Source: a bacterium
Lineage (GTDB): Bacteria; Bacillota; Bacilli; Lactobacillales; Streptococcaceae
Reading direction: 5' to 3'
DNA: 64,000 nt
NCBI GenBank assembly: GCA_905221065.1
Contig: CAJNBS010000007.1
Coordinates: 13,604-77,603, forward strand
Shown: piece after piece, positions 38,465 through 47,699 of the stretch
Layout: the number at the start of each line of letters is the position of its first letter
How positions within the stretch are numbered: position 1 is the first letter of the stretch
Made by a program: the position numbers and the translations under genes
The notes under the pieces: model-generated
What the model was told of the DNA's origin: nothing
The model's input: the letters and a program-made list of their open reading frames with translations, nothing else
Database searches by the model: none

Positions 38465-39205
38465 ATGACTATTATAACCTCAAAAGCCAATTCTGTGGTA
38501 AAAAATGCCAAGAAATTACACCAAAAAAAATATCGCAAGTCTGCCTATTTGATTGAAGGATGGCACTTGTTTGAAGAAGCTGTTCAAGCTGGAGTGACGA
38601 TTGAGAAGATCTTTGCCCTAGAAACTTATCGAGATCAGTTAGCCTCGTTTCCGCAAACTGTCTGGGTGTCAGAGGATATTTTGCTAGATTTGGCGGATTC
38701 TCAGACTCCACAGGGAATTGTTGCTGTCGTTCAAAAAGAAGAAGTAGGACAAGCTGATTTTAGTCAGGGCAAGTTCTTGTTTTTGGAAGATGTGCAAGAT
38801 CCTGGTAATGTGGGAACCATCATTCGTACTGCGGATGCAGCAGGTTTTACAGGAGTGATTGTTTCAGATAAGTCGGCAGACATCTACAGTCTCAAGACCC
38901 TACGTTCTATGCAAGGCAGTCATTTTCATCTACCCATTTATCGGATGTCGAGCCAAGCGCTTCTAGAGGAAGCTAAAAATGCTGGTATCCCAGTACTAGC
39001 AACCACTCTTTCCAAGGATTCTAAAGATTATCGTTACTTGCCTCATCTTGATCATTTTGTCTTGGTCATGGGAAATGAGGGTCAAGGAATTAGTCCCCTC
39101 ATGGCTGAAAGTGCAGACCAGTTGGTCCATATTATCATGAAGGGTCAGGCTGAGAGTCTCAATGTTGCAGTTGCAGCCGGTATTTTGATTTTTCATTTAA
39201 GCTAA
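38465..39205 (+). CDS. SpoU/TrmH-family RNA 2'-O-methyltransferase
   Basis: A 246-residue SPOUT methyltransferase acting on rRNA or tRNA ribose. It has an N-terminal substrate-binding domain (VVKNAKKLHQKKYRKSAYLIEG) and the three SpoU motifs: EDVQDPGNVGTIIRTADAAG, VLVMGNEGQGISPL, and AESLNVAVAAGIL, which form the trefoil knot. The upstream in-frame ATG at 38447 lies before the -10 box and is rejected. The precise target nucleotide cannot be read from sequence; relatives are annotated RlmB-like or as 23S rRNA methyltransferases. Confidence 0.9.
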   Translation: MTIITSKANSVVKNAKKLHQKKYRKSAYLIEGWHLFEEAVQAGVTIEKIFALETYRDQLASFPQTVWVSEDILLDLADSQTPQGIVAVVQKEEVGQADFSQGKFLFLEDVQDPGNVGTIIRTADAAGFTGVIVSDKSADIYSLKTLRSMQGSHFHLPIYRMSSQALLEEAKNAGIPVLATTLSKDSKDYRYLPHLDHFVLVMGNEGQGISPLMAESADQLVHIIMKGQAESLNVAVAAGILIFHLS

Positions 39206-39218
39206 TTTTAACTTTCTT

Positions 39219-39227
39219 TGTTATAAT
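39219..39227 (+). promoter_or_regulatory. Extended -10 promoter
   Basis: TGT-TATAAT at 39219-39227, 33 nt before the ATG of the Bax-inhibitor family gene. Confidence 0.6.
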
Positions 39228-39260
39228 CAAGGAAAGACATTCATAGAAAAGGAGACAAGG

Positions 39261-39944
39261 ATGAATCATACTATTATACAAGACCGTACTGGTCTCAATC
39301 AATTTTACGCTAAGGTCTATGCCTTTGTTGGACTAGGCATCGGATTATCCGCTTTGGTATCTGGCCTCATGTTGACTGTTTTTCAGTCTCAGTTGGTTTA
39401 CTTTTTGATGCAGGGACGTCTCTGGTTGACCATCGCAACCTTTGCAGAGCTAGCCCTAGTCTTCGTTGCTAGTAACATGGCTTCAAAGAATAGTCCAGCT
39501 GCTCTTCCAGTATTTTTACTTTACTCCGTTTTAAACGGCTTTACCCTAAGTTTTGTGGTGGCCTTCTATACTCCGGGTACAGTTTTATCTGCCTTTGTAT
39601 CGAGCGCCCTTCTCTTCTTTGTCATGGCGGCAGTTGGTATGTTCACCAAGAAAGACTTGAGTGGGATCGGTCGAGCTATGATGGCAGCTTTAATTGGTTT
39701 GCTGATTGCCATGGTAGTCAATATTTTCTTGGCTAGCGGTTTCTTTGATTATATGATTAGTGTAGCCATGGTTTTGGTCTTCTCAGGGTTGATTGCTTGG
39801 GACAACCAAAGAATTCGCTATGCTTATGAACAATCGCAAGGTCGTGTAGCGACAGGCTGGGTTGTGTCAATGGCTCTCAGTATTTATCTTGATTTTATCA
39901 ATCTTTTCCTAAGTATTTTACGTATCTTTGGTCGCAATGACTAG
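39261..39944 (+). CDS. Bax inhibitor-1/YccA family membrane protein
   Basis: A 227-residue protein with seven hydrophobic helices covering nearly the whole chain and a short charged C-terminus. Family features are FYAKVYAFVGLGIGLSALVSG at the start and the acidic pair in helices six and seven (IAWDNQRIRYAY, SIYLDFINLFLSILRI), the calcium/proton-sensing aspartates of the family. The bacterial role is uncertain: calcium leak or interaction with the FtsH protease are the known family themes. GGAGA precedes the ATG, and a terminator follows. Confidence 0.93.
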   Translation: MNHTIIQDRTGLNQFYAKVYAFVGLGIGLSALVSGLMLTVFQSQLVYFLMQGRLWLTIATFAELALVFVASNMASKNSPAALPVFLLYSVLNGFTLSFVVAFYTPGTVLSAFVSSALLFFVMAAVGMFTKKDLSGIGRAMMAALIGLLIAMVVNIFLASGFFDYMISVAMVLVFSGLIAWDNQRIRYAYEQSQGRVATGWVVSMALSIYLDFINLFLSILRIFGRND

Positions 39945-39955
39945 AGGGTTCATGA

Positions 39956-39988
39956 CATCAGTGTTCCAAGGAGCACTGATTTTTTTTA
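39956..39988 (+). terminator. Terminator
   Basis: ATCAGTG / CACTGAT stem followed by eight T. Confidence 0.87.
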
Positions 39989-40054
39989 ATTTTCTCTTTT
40001 CTTTTCTTGGAAATAGGTGTATAATGCTTTTAATTAATTTTTGAGGAGTAGCCT

Positions 40055-41047
40055 ATGAAGAAAAGTTTTATTCATCAACAAGAAGAAATTTCCTTTGTCA
40101 AAAACACTTTTACCCAGTATTTAAAAGATAAGCTAGAAGTTGTCGAAGTTCAAGGTCCTATCTTGAGCAAGGTCGGTGACGGGATGCAGGATAACCTGTC
40201 TGGTGTGGAAAATCCAGTATCTGTCAAGGTTCTCCAGATTCCTGATGAAACCTATGAAGTGGTGCACTCACTTGCTAAATGGAAACGCCATACTTTGGCC
40301 CGTTTTGGTTTCGGTGAAGGTGAAGGTCTTTTTGTTCACATGAAGGCCCTTCGTCCGGACGAAGATTCGCTTGATGCGACTCACTCTGTTTATGTTGACC
40401 AGTGGGACTGGGAAAAAGTCATTCCAAATGGACAACGTAACATTGCCTACCTAAAAGAAACAGTTGAGAAAATTTATAAGGCCATTCGCCTGACTGAGCT
40501 TGCTGTTGAAGCCCGCTATGATATTGAATCGATTTTGCCAAAACAAATCACCTTTATCCACACAGAAGAGTTGGTAGAACGCTACCCAGACTTGACTCCG
40601 AAAGAACGTGAAAATGCTATCTGTAAAGAATTTGGAGCTGTCTTCTTGATTGGTATCGGTGGGGAATTACCAGACGGTAAACCGCACGATGGACGTGCAC
40701 CAGACTACGATGACTGGACAAGTGAGTCTGAGAATGGCTACAAGGGTCTGAATGGCGATATTCTTGTCTGGAATGAATCTCTAGGTGGAGCCTTTGAGTT
40801 GTCTTCTATGGGGATTCGTGTAGATGAAGAAACCCTTCGCCGTCAGGTAGAAATCACCGGTGATGAAGACCGCTTGGAATTGGAATGGCACAAGGCTTTG
40901 TTGAATGGTCTATTCCCATTGACAATTGGTGGAGGAATTGGACAATCTCGTATGGCCATGTTCTTACTTCGCAAGAAACATATTGGAGAAGTGCAAACAA
41001 GTGTTTGGCCTCAAGAAGTCCGCGATACTTACGAAAATATTTTGTAG
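40055..41047 (+). CDS. asnA: Aspartate-ammonia ligase
   Basis: A 330-residue AsnA, making asparagine from aspartate, ammonia and ATP; a class II tRNA-synthetase-like fold. Recognisable segments are [19 protein letters not shown], the catalytic [22 protein letters not shown] and [17 protein letters not shown] (motif 3 arginine). The length is typical. A TATAAT at 40020-40025 and GAGGAG precede it. No T-box leader is present, and the unit ends in a compact terminator. The asparaginase at the left edge of the window does the reverse reaction. Confidence 0.97.
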   Translation: MKKSFIHQQEEISFVKNTFTQYLKDKLEVVEVQGPILSKVGDGMQDNLSGVENPVSVKVLQIPDETYEVVHSLAKWKRHTLARFGFGEGEGLFVHMKALRPDEDSLDATHSVYVDQWDWEKVIPNGQRNIAYLKETVEKIYKAIRLTELAVEARYDIESILPKQITFIHTEELVERYPDLTPKERENAICKEFGAVFLIGIGGELPDGKPHDGRAPDYDDWTSESENGYKGLNGDILVWNESLGGAFELSSMGIRVDEETLRRQVEITGDEDRLELEWHKALLNGLFPLTIGGGIGQSRMAMFLLRKKHIGEVQTSVWPQEVRDTYENIL

Positions 41048-41050
41048 AGA

Positions 41051-41078
41051 ATCGAACCGCAAGGTTCGGTTTTCTTTC
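41051..41078 (+). terminator. Terminator of asnA
   Basis: CGAACC-gcaa-GGTTCG stem with a GNRA tetraloop, then GTTTTCTTT. Confidence 0.82.
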
Positions 41079-41095
41079 TCTTTTCGCCCATAATT

Positions 41096-41104
41096 TGGTA
41101 TAAT
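41096..41104 (+). promoter_or_regulatory. Extended -10 promoter giving a probably leaderless mRNA
   Basis: TGG-TATAAT (41096-41104) ends seven bases before ATG 41112; no ribosome-binding site can fit in the transcript. Confidence 0.65.
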
Positions 41105-41111
41105 AAACGGT

Positions 41112-41651
41112 ATGAAAATCGTATCAGGAATCTATGGGGGACGTCCCCTCAAGACACTAGAAGGCAAGACGACAAGGCCCACTTCGGATAAGGTTAGGGG
41201 AGCTATTTTTAACATGATTGGTCCCTACTTTGAAGGGGGGCGGGTCTTGGACCTTTATGCAGGTAGTGGTGGCTTATCTATTGAGGCAGTATCGCGTGGC
41301 ATGTCCAGTGCTGTTTTGGTGGAGCGAGACCGTAAGGCTCAGGCTATCGTGGCTGAAAATATCCAGATGACCAAGGAAGTTGGAAAATTTCAACTTCTCA
41401 AGATGGATGCGGAAAGAGCCTTGGAGCAGCTATCAGGTGCCTTCGACCTCATTTTCTTAGACCCTCCCTATGCCAAGGAACAAATCGTAGCAGATATTGA
41501 AAAAATGGCTGAGAGAGAGCTTTTTTCTGAAGATGTCATGGTCGTCTGTGAGACGGATAAAGCTGTTGAACTTCCAGAAGAAATTGCCTGCCTGGGCATC
41601 TGGAAGGAAAAAATTTATGGAATTAGTAAGGTGACAGTCTATGTCAGATAA
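41112..41651 (+). CDS. rsmD: 16S rRNA m2G966 methyltransferase
   Basis: A 179-residue Rossmann-fold methyltransferase. It begins [16 protein letters not shown], contains [11 protein letters not shown], the SAM motif [15 protein letters not shown], acidic LVERDRKA, and the catalytic DPPYAKEQI near residue 118. RsmD modifies G966 of 16S rRNA. It opens the rsmD-coaD-sepM operon and overlaps coaD by 11 bases. The ATG is only seven bases after the -10 box, so the message is probably leaderless. Confidence 0.95.
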   Translation: MKIVSGIYGGRPLKTLEGKTTRPTSDKVRGAIFNMIGPYFEGGRVLDLYAGSGGLSIEAVSRGMSSAVLVERDRKAQAIVAENIQMTKEVGKFQLLKMDAERALEQLSGAFDLIFLDPPYAKEQIVADIEKMAERELFSEDVMVVCETDKAVELPEEIACLGIWKEKIYGISKVTVYVR

Positions 41652-42129
41652 GATTGGCTTATTCACAGGCTCATTTGATCCGATGACAAATGGGCATTTG
41701 GATATGATTGAGAGGGCTAGCAAACTCTTTGATAAGCTCTATGTGGGTATTTTTTTTAATCCCCACAAACAAGGATTTCTCCCTATCGAAAATCGTAAAC
41801 GGGGACTAGAAAAGGATTTGAAACATTTGGGAAATGTTGAAGTCGTGTCTTCTCATGATGAATTGGTAGTTGATGTTGCAAAAAGACTGGGGGCTACTTG
41901 CCTAGTGCGAGGCTTGAGAAATGCAGCGGATTTGCAATATGAAGCCAGTTTTGATTACTACAACCATCAGCTGTCTTCTGATATAGAGACTATTTATTTA
42001 CATAGCCGACCGGAACATCTCTATATCAGTTCATCCGGTGTTCGAGAGCTGTTGAAATTTGGTCAGGATGTTGCCTGCTATGTTCCCGAGAGTATTTTGG
42101 AGGAAATAAGAAATGAAAAAAAAGATTAG
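41641..42129 (+). CDS. coaD: Phosphopantetheine adenylyltransferase
   Basis: A 162-residue nucleotidyltransferase that makes dephospho-CoA, the fourth step of CoA synthesis from pantothenate. The signature [21 protein letters not shown] contains the TNGH (HxGH-type) nucleotide-binding motif, and the second motif region [23 protein letters not shown] matches the ISSTxVR segment. It overlaps rsmD by 11 and sepM by 17 bases. The rsmD-coaD pairing is widespread in bacteria. Confidence 0.97.
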   Translation: MSDKIGLFTGSFDPMTNGHLDMIERASKLFDKLYVGIFFNPHKQGFLPIENRKRGLEKDLKHLGNVEVVSSHDELVVDVAKRLGATCLVRGLRNAADLQYEASFDYYNHQLSSDIETIYLHSRPEHLYISSSGVRELLKFGQDVACYVPESILEEIRNEKKD

Positions 42130-43150
42130 ATGGCCCTTATATGTCATTGCGGCCTTGATTGTGACTTTCTTGGCATTTGTAGTGCCCTTGCCCTACTATA
42201 TAGAGGTTCCAGGTGGTTCGGAAGATATTCGCCAGGTCCTCAAAGTCAATGACACAGAAGATAAGGAAGCTGGTGCCTATCAATTCGTTACGGTTGGTGT
42301 CCAACATGCCACTTTAGCCCATATGATTTATGCGTGGTTGACGCCTTTTACAGATATTCGTAGTGCTCAGGAGACTACAGGTGGCTCTTCCGATGTTGAA
42401 TTTATGCGGATCAATCAATTCTACATGCAAACATCGCAAAATATGGCCAAGTATCAAGGGCTAAAAACAGCTGGTAAGGATATTGAATTAAAATATCTTG
42501 GGGTTTATGTTTTGACCGTGACGGATAATTCGACCTTTAAAGGGATTCTCAACATCTCTGATACGGTCACAGCAGTCAATGATCAAACCTTTGATAGTTC
42601 CAAAGATTTGATTGATTATGTCAATTCTCAAAAACTAGGGGACTCCGTCAAGGTAACTTATGAAGAGGATGGACAAACCAAATCTGCAGAAGGTAAGATT
42701 ATCACCTTGGAAAACGGCAAAAATGGGATTGGAATCGGCTTGATTGACCGTACGGAAGTGACCAGTGATGTCCCAATTCGCTTTTCAACAGCTGGTATCG
42801 GCGGTCCAAGTGCAGGTCTTATGTTTAGTCTAGCTATCTATACCCAAATAGCTGACCCTGGTCTTCGTAATGGTCGTATCGTTGCCGGTACAGGAACTAT
42901 TGACCGCGATGGCAATGTGGGGGACATTGGAGGTATTGATAAGAAAGTTGTAGCTTCGGCTAGAGAAGGTGCTGCTATTTTCTTTGCCCCGGATAACCCT
43001 GTTAGCGAAGAAGAACAAAAAGCGCATCCGGATGCGAAAAACAACTACCAAACAGCTTTGGAAGCAGCTAAAACAATTAAGACGGATATGAAAATCGTGC
43101 CAGTTAAAACCCTACAAGATGCAATTGATTACTTGAAAAACAATCCCTAG
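42113..43150 (+). CDS. sepM: Membrane-anchored PDZ/Lon-like serine protease SepM
   Basis: A 345-residue protein with one N-terminal membrane helix (about 8-26), an extracellular PDZ domain (about 130-195) and a C-terminal Lon-type protease domain. The catalytic dyad is S233 in GGPSAGLMF and K278 in GGIDKKV. In S. mutans SepM trims the competence-stimulating peptide outside the cell; a similar peptide-processing role is inferred here and is not shown. GGAGGAAAT within coaD provides the ribosome-binding site. Confidence 0.92.
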   Translation: MKKKIRWPLYVIAALIVTFLAFVVPLPYYIEVPGGSEDIRQVLKVNDTEDKEAGAYQFVTVGVQHATLAHMIYAWLTPFTDIRSAQETTGGSSDVEFMRINQFYMQTSQNMAKYQGLKTAGKDIELKYLGVYVLTVTDNSTFKGILNISDTVTAVNDQTFDSSKDLIDYVNSQKLGDSVKVTYEEDGQTKSAEGKIITLENGKNGIGIGLIDRTEVTSDVPIRFSTAGIGGPSAGLMFSLAIYTQIADPGLRNGRIVAGTGTIDRDGNVGDIGGIDKKVVASAREGAAIFFAPDNPVSEEEQKAHPDAKNNYQTALEAAKTIKTDMKIVPVKTLQDAIDYLKNNP

Positions 43151-43192
43151 TTTTTGAGTGAAGTTTCCAAACTAGCGCACAAACAGAGAAGA

Positions 43193-43201
43193 TGGTATAA
43201 T
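43193..43201 (+). promoter_or_regulatory. Extended -10 promoter giving a probably leaderless mRNA
   Basis: TGG-TATAAT (43193-43201) ends six bases before ATG 43208, with no ribosome-binding site between. Confidence 0.65.
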
Positions 43202-43207
43202 AGTCAA

Positions 43208-43438
43208 ATGGTTCAATTATTATTCACTCTAAGCAGTCATATGCTCTTTATTTATGTGAGTTTTTACCTTTTAAAGGATCTTGTTCGATGGGAAAAGGTT
43301 TTAAAAGTGACAGCTGAGAATACAGGAAAAGTTCGTTTATTAGTAGCCTTTTTCAGCATTGTAATGGGTTACATCATGAGTTCTTTCTTTATCAGCCTAT
43401 ATCAGTTGTGGCAAGAAGCGCTTAGAGGATTATTATAA
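43208..43438 (+). CDS. DUF1146/YwzB-family small membrane protein
   Basis: A 76-residue protein with two hydrophobic helices (about 3-22 and 45-65) joined by a basic loop ([10 protein letters not shown]). Size and the [13 protein letters not shown] pattern match the DUF1146 family, which lies next to murA in many Firmicutes. Its function is unknown. A longer reading from TTG 43154 is rejected because it would span the -10 box and exceed the family's usual 75-80 residues. It probably continues into murA, which starts 23 bases later. Confidence 0.8.
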   Translation: MVQLLFTLSSHMLFIYVSFYLLKDLVRWEKVLKVTAENTGKVRLLVAFFSIVMGYIMSSFFISLYQLWQEALRGLL

Positions 43439-43461
43439 AGTCAAATGTAAAGGAAATAAGT

Positions 43462-44731
43462 ATGGAAAAAATTGTGGTTCAAGGTGGCGATAATCGTCTG
43501 TTAGGAAGTGTTACGATCGAAGGAGCAAAGAATGCAGTCTTGCCTTTGCTAGCTGCAACTATTCTAGCAAGTGAAGGAAAGACTGTCTTGCAGAACGTTC
43601 CTATCTTGTCAGATGTTTTCACTATGAATCAGGTGGTTCGTGGTTTGAATGCCAAGGTGGATTTTGATGAGGAGGCTCATCTTGTCGAGGTGGACGCGAC
43701 TAGCGATATCACTGAGGAAGCTCCTTACAAGTATGTCAGCAAGATGCGTGCATCCATCGTTGTTTTGGGACCAATCCTTGCTCGTGTAGGTCGTGCCAAG
43801 GTATCCATGCCAGGTGGTTGTACAATTGGTAGCCGTCCTATTGATCTTCATTTGAAAGGTCTGGAAGCTATGGGGGCTAAGATTAGCCAGACAGCTGGTT
43901 ATATCGAAGCCAAGGCTGATCGCTTACATGGGGCCCATATTTACATGGACTTTCCAAGTGTTGGTGCTACGCAGAATTTGATGATGGCGGCGACTCTGGC
44001 TGATGGGGTGACAGTGATTGAAAATGCTGCGCGTGAGCCTGAGATTGTGGACCTAGCCATTCTCCTGAATGAAATGGGAGCCAAGGTTAAAGGTGCTGGT
44101 ACAGAGACCATTACAATTACTGGTGTGGAGAAACTTCACGGCACGACTCATAATGTAGTCCAAGACCGTATCGAAGCAGGAACCTTTATGGTAGCTGCTG
44201 CCATGACTGGTGGTGATGTCTTGATTAAAGATGCTGTCTGGGAGCACAACCGTCCCTTGATTGCCAAGTTGCTTGAAATGGGAGTGGAAGTGACGGAGGA
44301 GACTGAAGGAATTCGCGTTCGCTCTCAACTAGAAAATCTAAAAGCTGTTCATGTGAAAACCTTGCCCCACCCAGGATTTCCAACAGATATGCAGGCTCAA
44401 TTTACAGCCTTGATGACCGTCGCAAAAGGCGAATCAACTATGGTGGAGACAGTTTTTGAAAATCGTTTCCAACATCTAGAAGAAATGCGCCGCATGGGCT
44501 TGCACTCTGAGATTATCCGTGACACAGCCCGTATTGTTGGTGGACAGCCTTTGCAGGGAGCAGAAGTTCTTTCAACTGACCTTCGTGCCAGCGCAGCCTT
44601 GATTTTGACAGGTTTGGTAGCACAAGGAGAAACTGTGGTTGGTAAATTGGTTCACTTGGATAGAGGTTACTACCGTTTCCATGAGAAATTGGCGCAGCTG
44701 GGGGCCAAGATTCAGCGGATTGAGGCAAGTG

Positions 44732-44745
<14 letters not shown>
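43462..44745 (+). CDS. murA: UDP-N-acetylglucosamine 1-carboxyvinyltransferase
   Basis: A 427-residue enzyme of the first committed step of peptidoglycan synthesis: it transfers enolpyruvate from PEP to UDP-GlcNAc. Landmarks are K22/N23 in GAKNAVLP, the catalytic C120 in [11 protein letters not shown] (the fosfomycin target; a Cys, so the sensitive form), and [12 protein letters not shown]. Streptococci have two MurA paralogues; the epuA-endA neighbourhood is the one known from pneumococcus. It overlaps epuA by 14 bases. Confidence 0.95.
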
Positions 44746-45789
<1,044 letters not shown>

Positions 45790-45798
45790 AAGATAAGA

Positions 45799-45837
45799 TA
45801 AACTCCTATGTCACTTGTGAATGTAGGAGTTCTTTTT
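45799..45837 (+). terminator. Terminator of endA
   Basis: AACTCCTA / TAGGAGTT outer stem with an inner TCAC-tt-GTGA pairing, then CTTTTTG. Confidence 0.83.
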
Positions 45838-45941
45838 GCTTGTTCAAGTAGGGCTAGAATAGACTTTGAGAAAAAATAATATGTACTGGACTAAATTTTG
45901 TGATATAATAGAGGGTAAGATACTATTTTAGGAGAAGAACT

Positions 45942-47273
45942 ATGGAAGACCCAAGTAGTCAGAATTTGTTGCTACAATTTGTTTTATTGTTTATCTTGAC
46001 GGTATTAAATGCCTTTTTCTCAGCCACAGAAATGGCCATGGTGTCATTAAACCGTGCTCGTGTTGAACAAAAGGCAGAAGAAGGAGATAGACGCTATATC
46101 CGTCTACTGAAGGTGCTAGAAAATCCTAACCACTTTTTATCAACCATTCAAGTAGGGATTACCCTGATTACGATTTTGTCAGGGGCGAGTTTGGCAGAGA
46201 CTCTGGGACGAGAAATTGCATCTTGGCTTGGAAATAGCGAAACAGCTTATGCCATTGCAAGTTTTCTATCTTTAGCATTTTTGACTTATATTTCTATCGT
46301 TTTTGGGGAATTGTATCCTAAGAGAATCGCTCTTAATCTAAAGGACGCTTTAGCGATTCGTACAGCGCCAGTTATTATTGGCCTGGGGAAACTAGTTAGT
46401 CCCTTTGTCTGGCTCTTGTCTGCGTCTACCAATCTTTTGAGTCGTTTGACTCCTATGACCTTTGATGATGCTGACGAAAAAATGACCCGTGATGAAATTG
46501 AGTACATGCTGACAAATAGTGAAGAAACACTAGATGCTGACGAAATTGAGATGTTACAGGGGATTTTTTCACTGGACGAATTGATGGCCAGAGAAGTCAT
46601 GGTTCCTCGAACGGATGCCTTTATGGTCGATATTCAGGATGACAATCAGGCTATTATTGAAAGTATTTTAAAGCAAAATTATTCTCGTATCCCTGTCTAT
46701 GATGGAGACAAGGATAATGTCATCGGTTTGATTCATACCAAGCGCCTGCTCAATGCAGCCTTTGTGGACGGCTTTGACAATATAGTTTGGAGACGTATTT
46801 TACAAACACCGCTTTTTGTACCAGAGACGATTTTTGTGGATGATCTTTTGAAAGCTCTTCGCAATACGCAAAATCAAATGGCAATTTTGCTGGATGAGTA
46901 CGGTGGGATGGCTGGTTTGGTAACCCTAGAAGACCTCTTAGAGGAAATTGTAGGGGAAATTGATGACGAAACAGATAAGGCTGAAATTGAAGTTCATCAA
47001 ATTGGTGAAGATACTTATATCGTTCAAGGTACCATGAATCTCAATGACTTTAATGACTACTTTGATGTTGAACTGGAAAGTGATGACGTTGATACCATCG
47101 CTGGTTATTATTTAACAGGAGTTGGGACCATTCCAACGACTGAGAAACTCAGCTATGAATTGGTCAGCCAAAACAAACAGCTTATCTTAACCAATGATAA
47201 AGTGAAAAATGGACGTGTTACCAAGGTAAAAGTTCAAATCACAGAAGTAGAAATTGAAGAAGAAACAGAGTAA
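45942..47273 (+). CDS. CNNM/CorC-HlyC family transporter
   Basis: A 443-residue membrane protein with a DUF21/CNNM domain of about four helices (residues 10-190), a CBS pair (about 215-335; EVMVPRTDAFMVD and YSRIPVYDGDKDNVIGLIH), and a C-terminal CorC/HlyC domain (about 350-435; VQGTMNLNDFNDYFD). Bacterial relatives move magnesium or cobalt ions and were earlier annotated as hemolysins (TlyC). A TATAAT at about 45903 and GGAG upstream support a single-gene unit. Substrate is inferred from the family only. Confidence 0.9.
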   Translation: MEDPSSQNLLLQFVLLFILTVLNAFFSATEMAMVSLNRARVEQKAEEGDRRYIRLLKVLENPNHFLSTIQVGITLITILSGASLAETLGREIASWLGNSETAYAIASFLSLAFLTYISIVFGELYPKRIALNLKDALAIRTAPVIIGLGKLVSPFVWLLSASTNLLSRLTPMTFDDADEKMTRDEIEYMLTNSEETLDADEIEMLQGIFSLDELMAREVMVPRTDAFMVDIQDDNQAIIESILKQNYSRIPVYDGDKDNVIGLIHTKRLLNAAFVDGFDNIVWRRILQTPLFVPETIFVDDLLKALRNTQNQMAILLDEYGGMAGLVTLEDLLEEIVGEIDDETDKAEIEVHQIGEDTYIVQGTMNLNDFNDYFDVELESDDVDTIAGYYLTGVGTIPTTEKLSYELVSQNKQLILTNDKVKNGRVTKVKVQITEVEIEEETE

Positions 47274-47280
47274 ATTAGAG

Positions 47281-47316
47281 GCTTTTGTCATCATGAGTGA
47301 CAAAGCTTTTTTCAGT
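47281..47316 (+). terminator. Terminator of the CorC-family gene
   Basis: GCTTTTGTCA / TGACAAAGC stem with one bulged base, followed by TTTTTT. Confidence 0.78.
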
Positions 47317-47404
47317 TGATTTTAAAAGGGAATAGTATCCTCGAAAAACTCAGCCCCCAAATCCGCCCCAAAACTTTTCTAAATCTATCCTTATTTATCC
47401 AAAG

Positions 47405-47437
47405 AAAAAGAAAAAAAGCCCTTCAAATTGGGCTTTC
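47405..47437 (-). terminator. Terminator of tRNA-Cys
   Basis: On the minus strand: AAAGCCC-aatttgaa-GGGCTTT followed by TTTTCTTTTTC. Confidence 0.8.
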
Positions 47438-47471
47438 TGTTCATTTGAAACCTGATAAATCAAGTTATAGA

Positions 47472-47542
47472 AGGCGGTAGACGGATTTGAACCGACGATC
47501 AAGCTTTTGCAGAGCCGTGCCTTACCACTTGGCTATACCGCC
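47472..47542 (-). tRNA. tRNA-Cys (GCA)
   Basis: A 71-nt cloverleaf. The acceptor stem GGCGGTA/TACCGCC pairs perfectly, the D stem is GCC/GGC, the anticodon loop is CTGCAAA with anticodon GCA, the T loop is TTCAAAT, and the discriminator base is U as expected for Cys. CCA is not encoded. By hand folding, the anticodon stem has one C-U mismatch (27:43) and the T stem one U-U mismatch (50:64). It is an isolated tRNA gene with its own terminator. Confidence 0.95.
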
Positions 47543-47634
47543 TTAACGTTTATTATTATACCTTGAAAATGATTTTCAGTCAATAGCTTTTTCAGATTTT
47601 TTGTGTCAATAAGCCTAAATATTCTGAAAATTCG

Positions 47635-47663
47635 TTTACTTTTCTTGAAATCTATGGTATAAT
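47635..47663 (+). promoter_or_regulatory. Promoter of the ami operon
   Basis: TTTACT (47635-47640), 17-nt spacer, TATAAT (47658-47663) with extending TGG; GAGGAG and ATG 47700 follow. Confidence 0.78.
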
Positions 47664-47699
47664 TGATGATAACCTATACTTTATAAGAGGAGTAAAGAA

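Noticed and set aside
39945..40054. T-box or riboswitch before asnA
   Set aside because: The gap of about 110 bp holds only a terminator and a promoter; no T-box consensus or room for a specifier stem.
43154..43207. Longer N-terminus for the DUF1146 protein from TTG 43154
   Set aside because: It would run through the TATAAT box, lacks a ribosome-binding site and makes the protein longer than the family.
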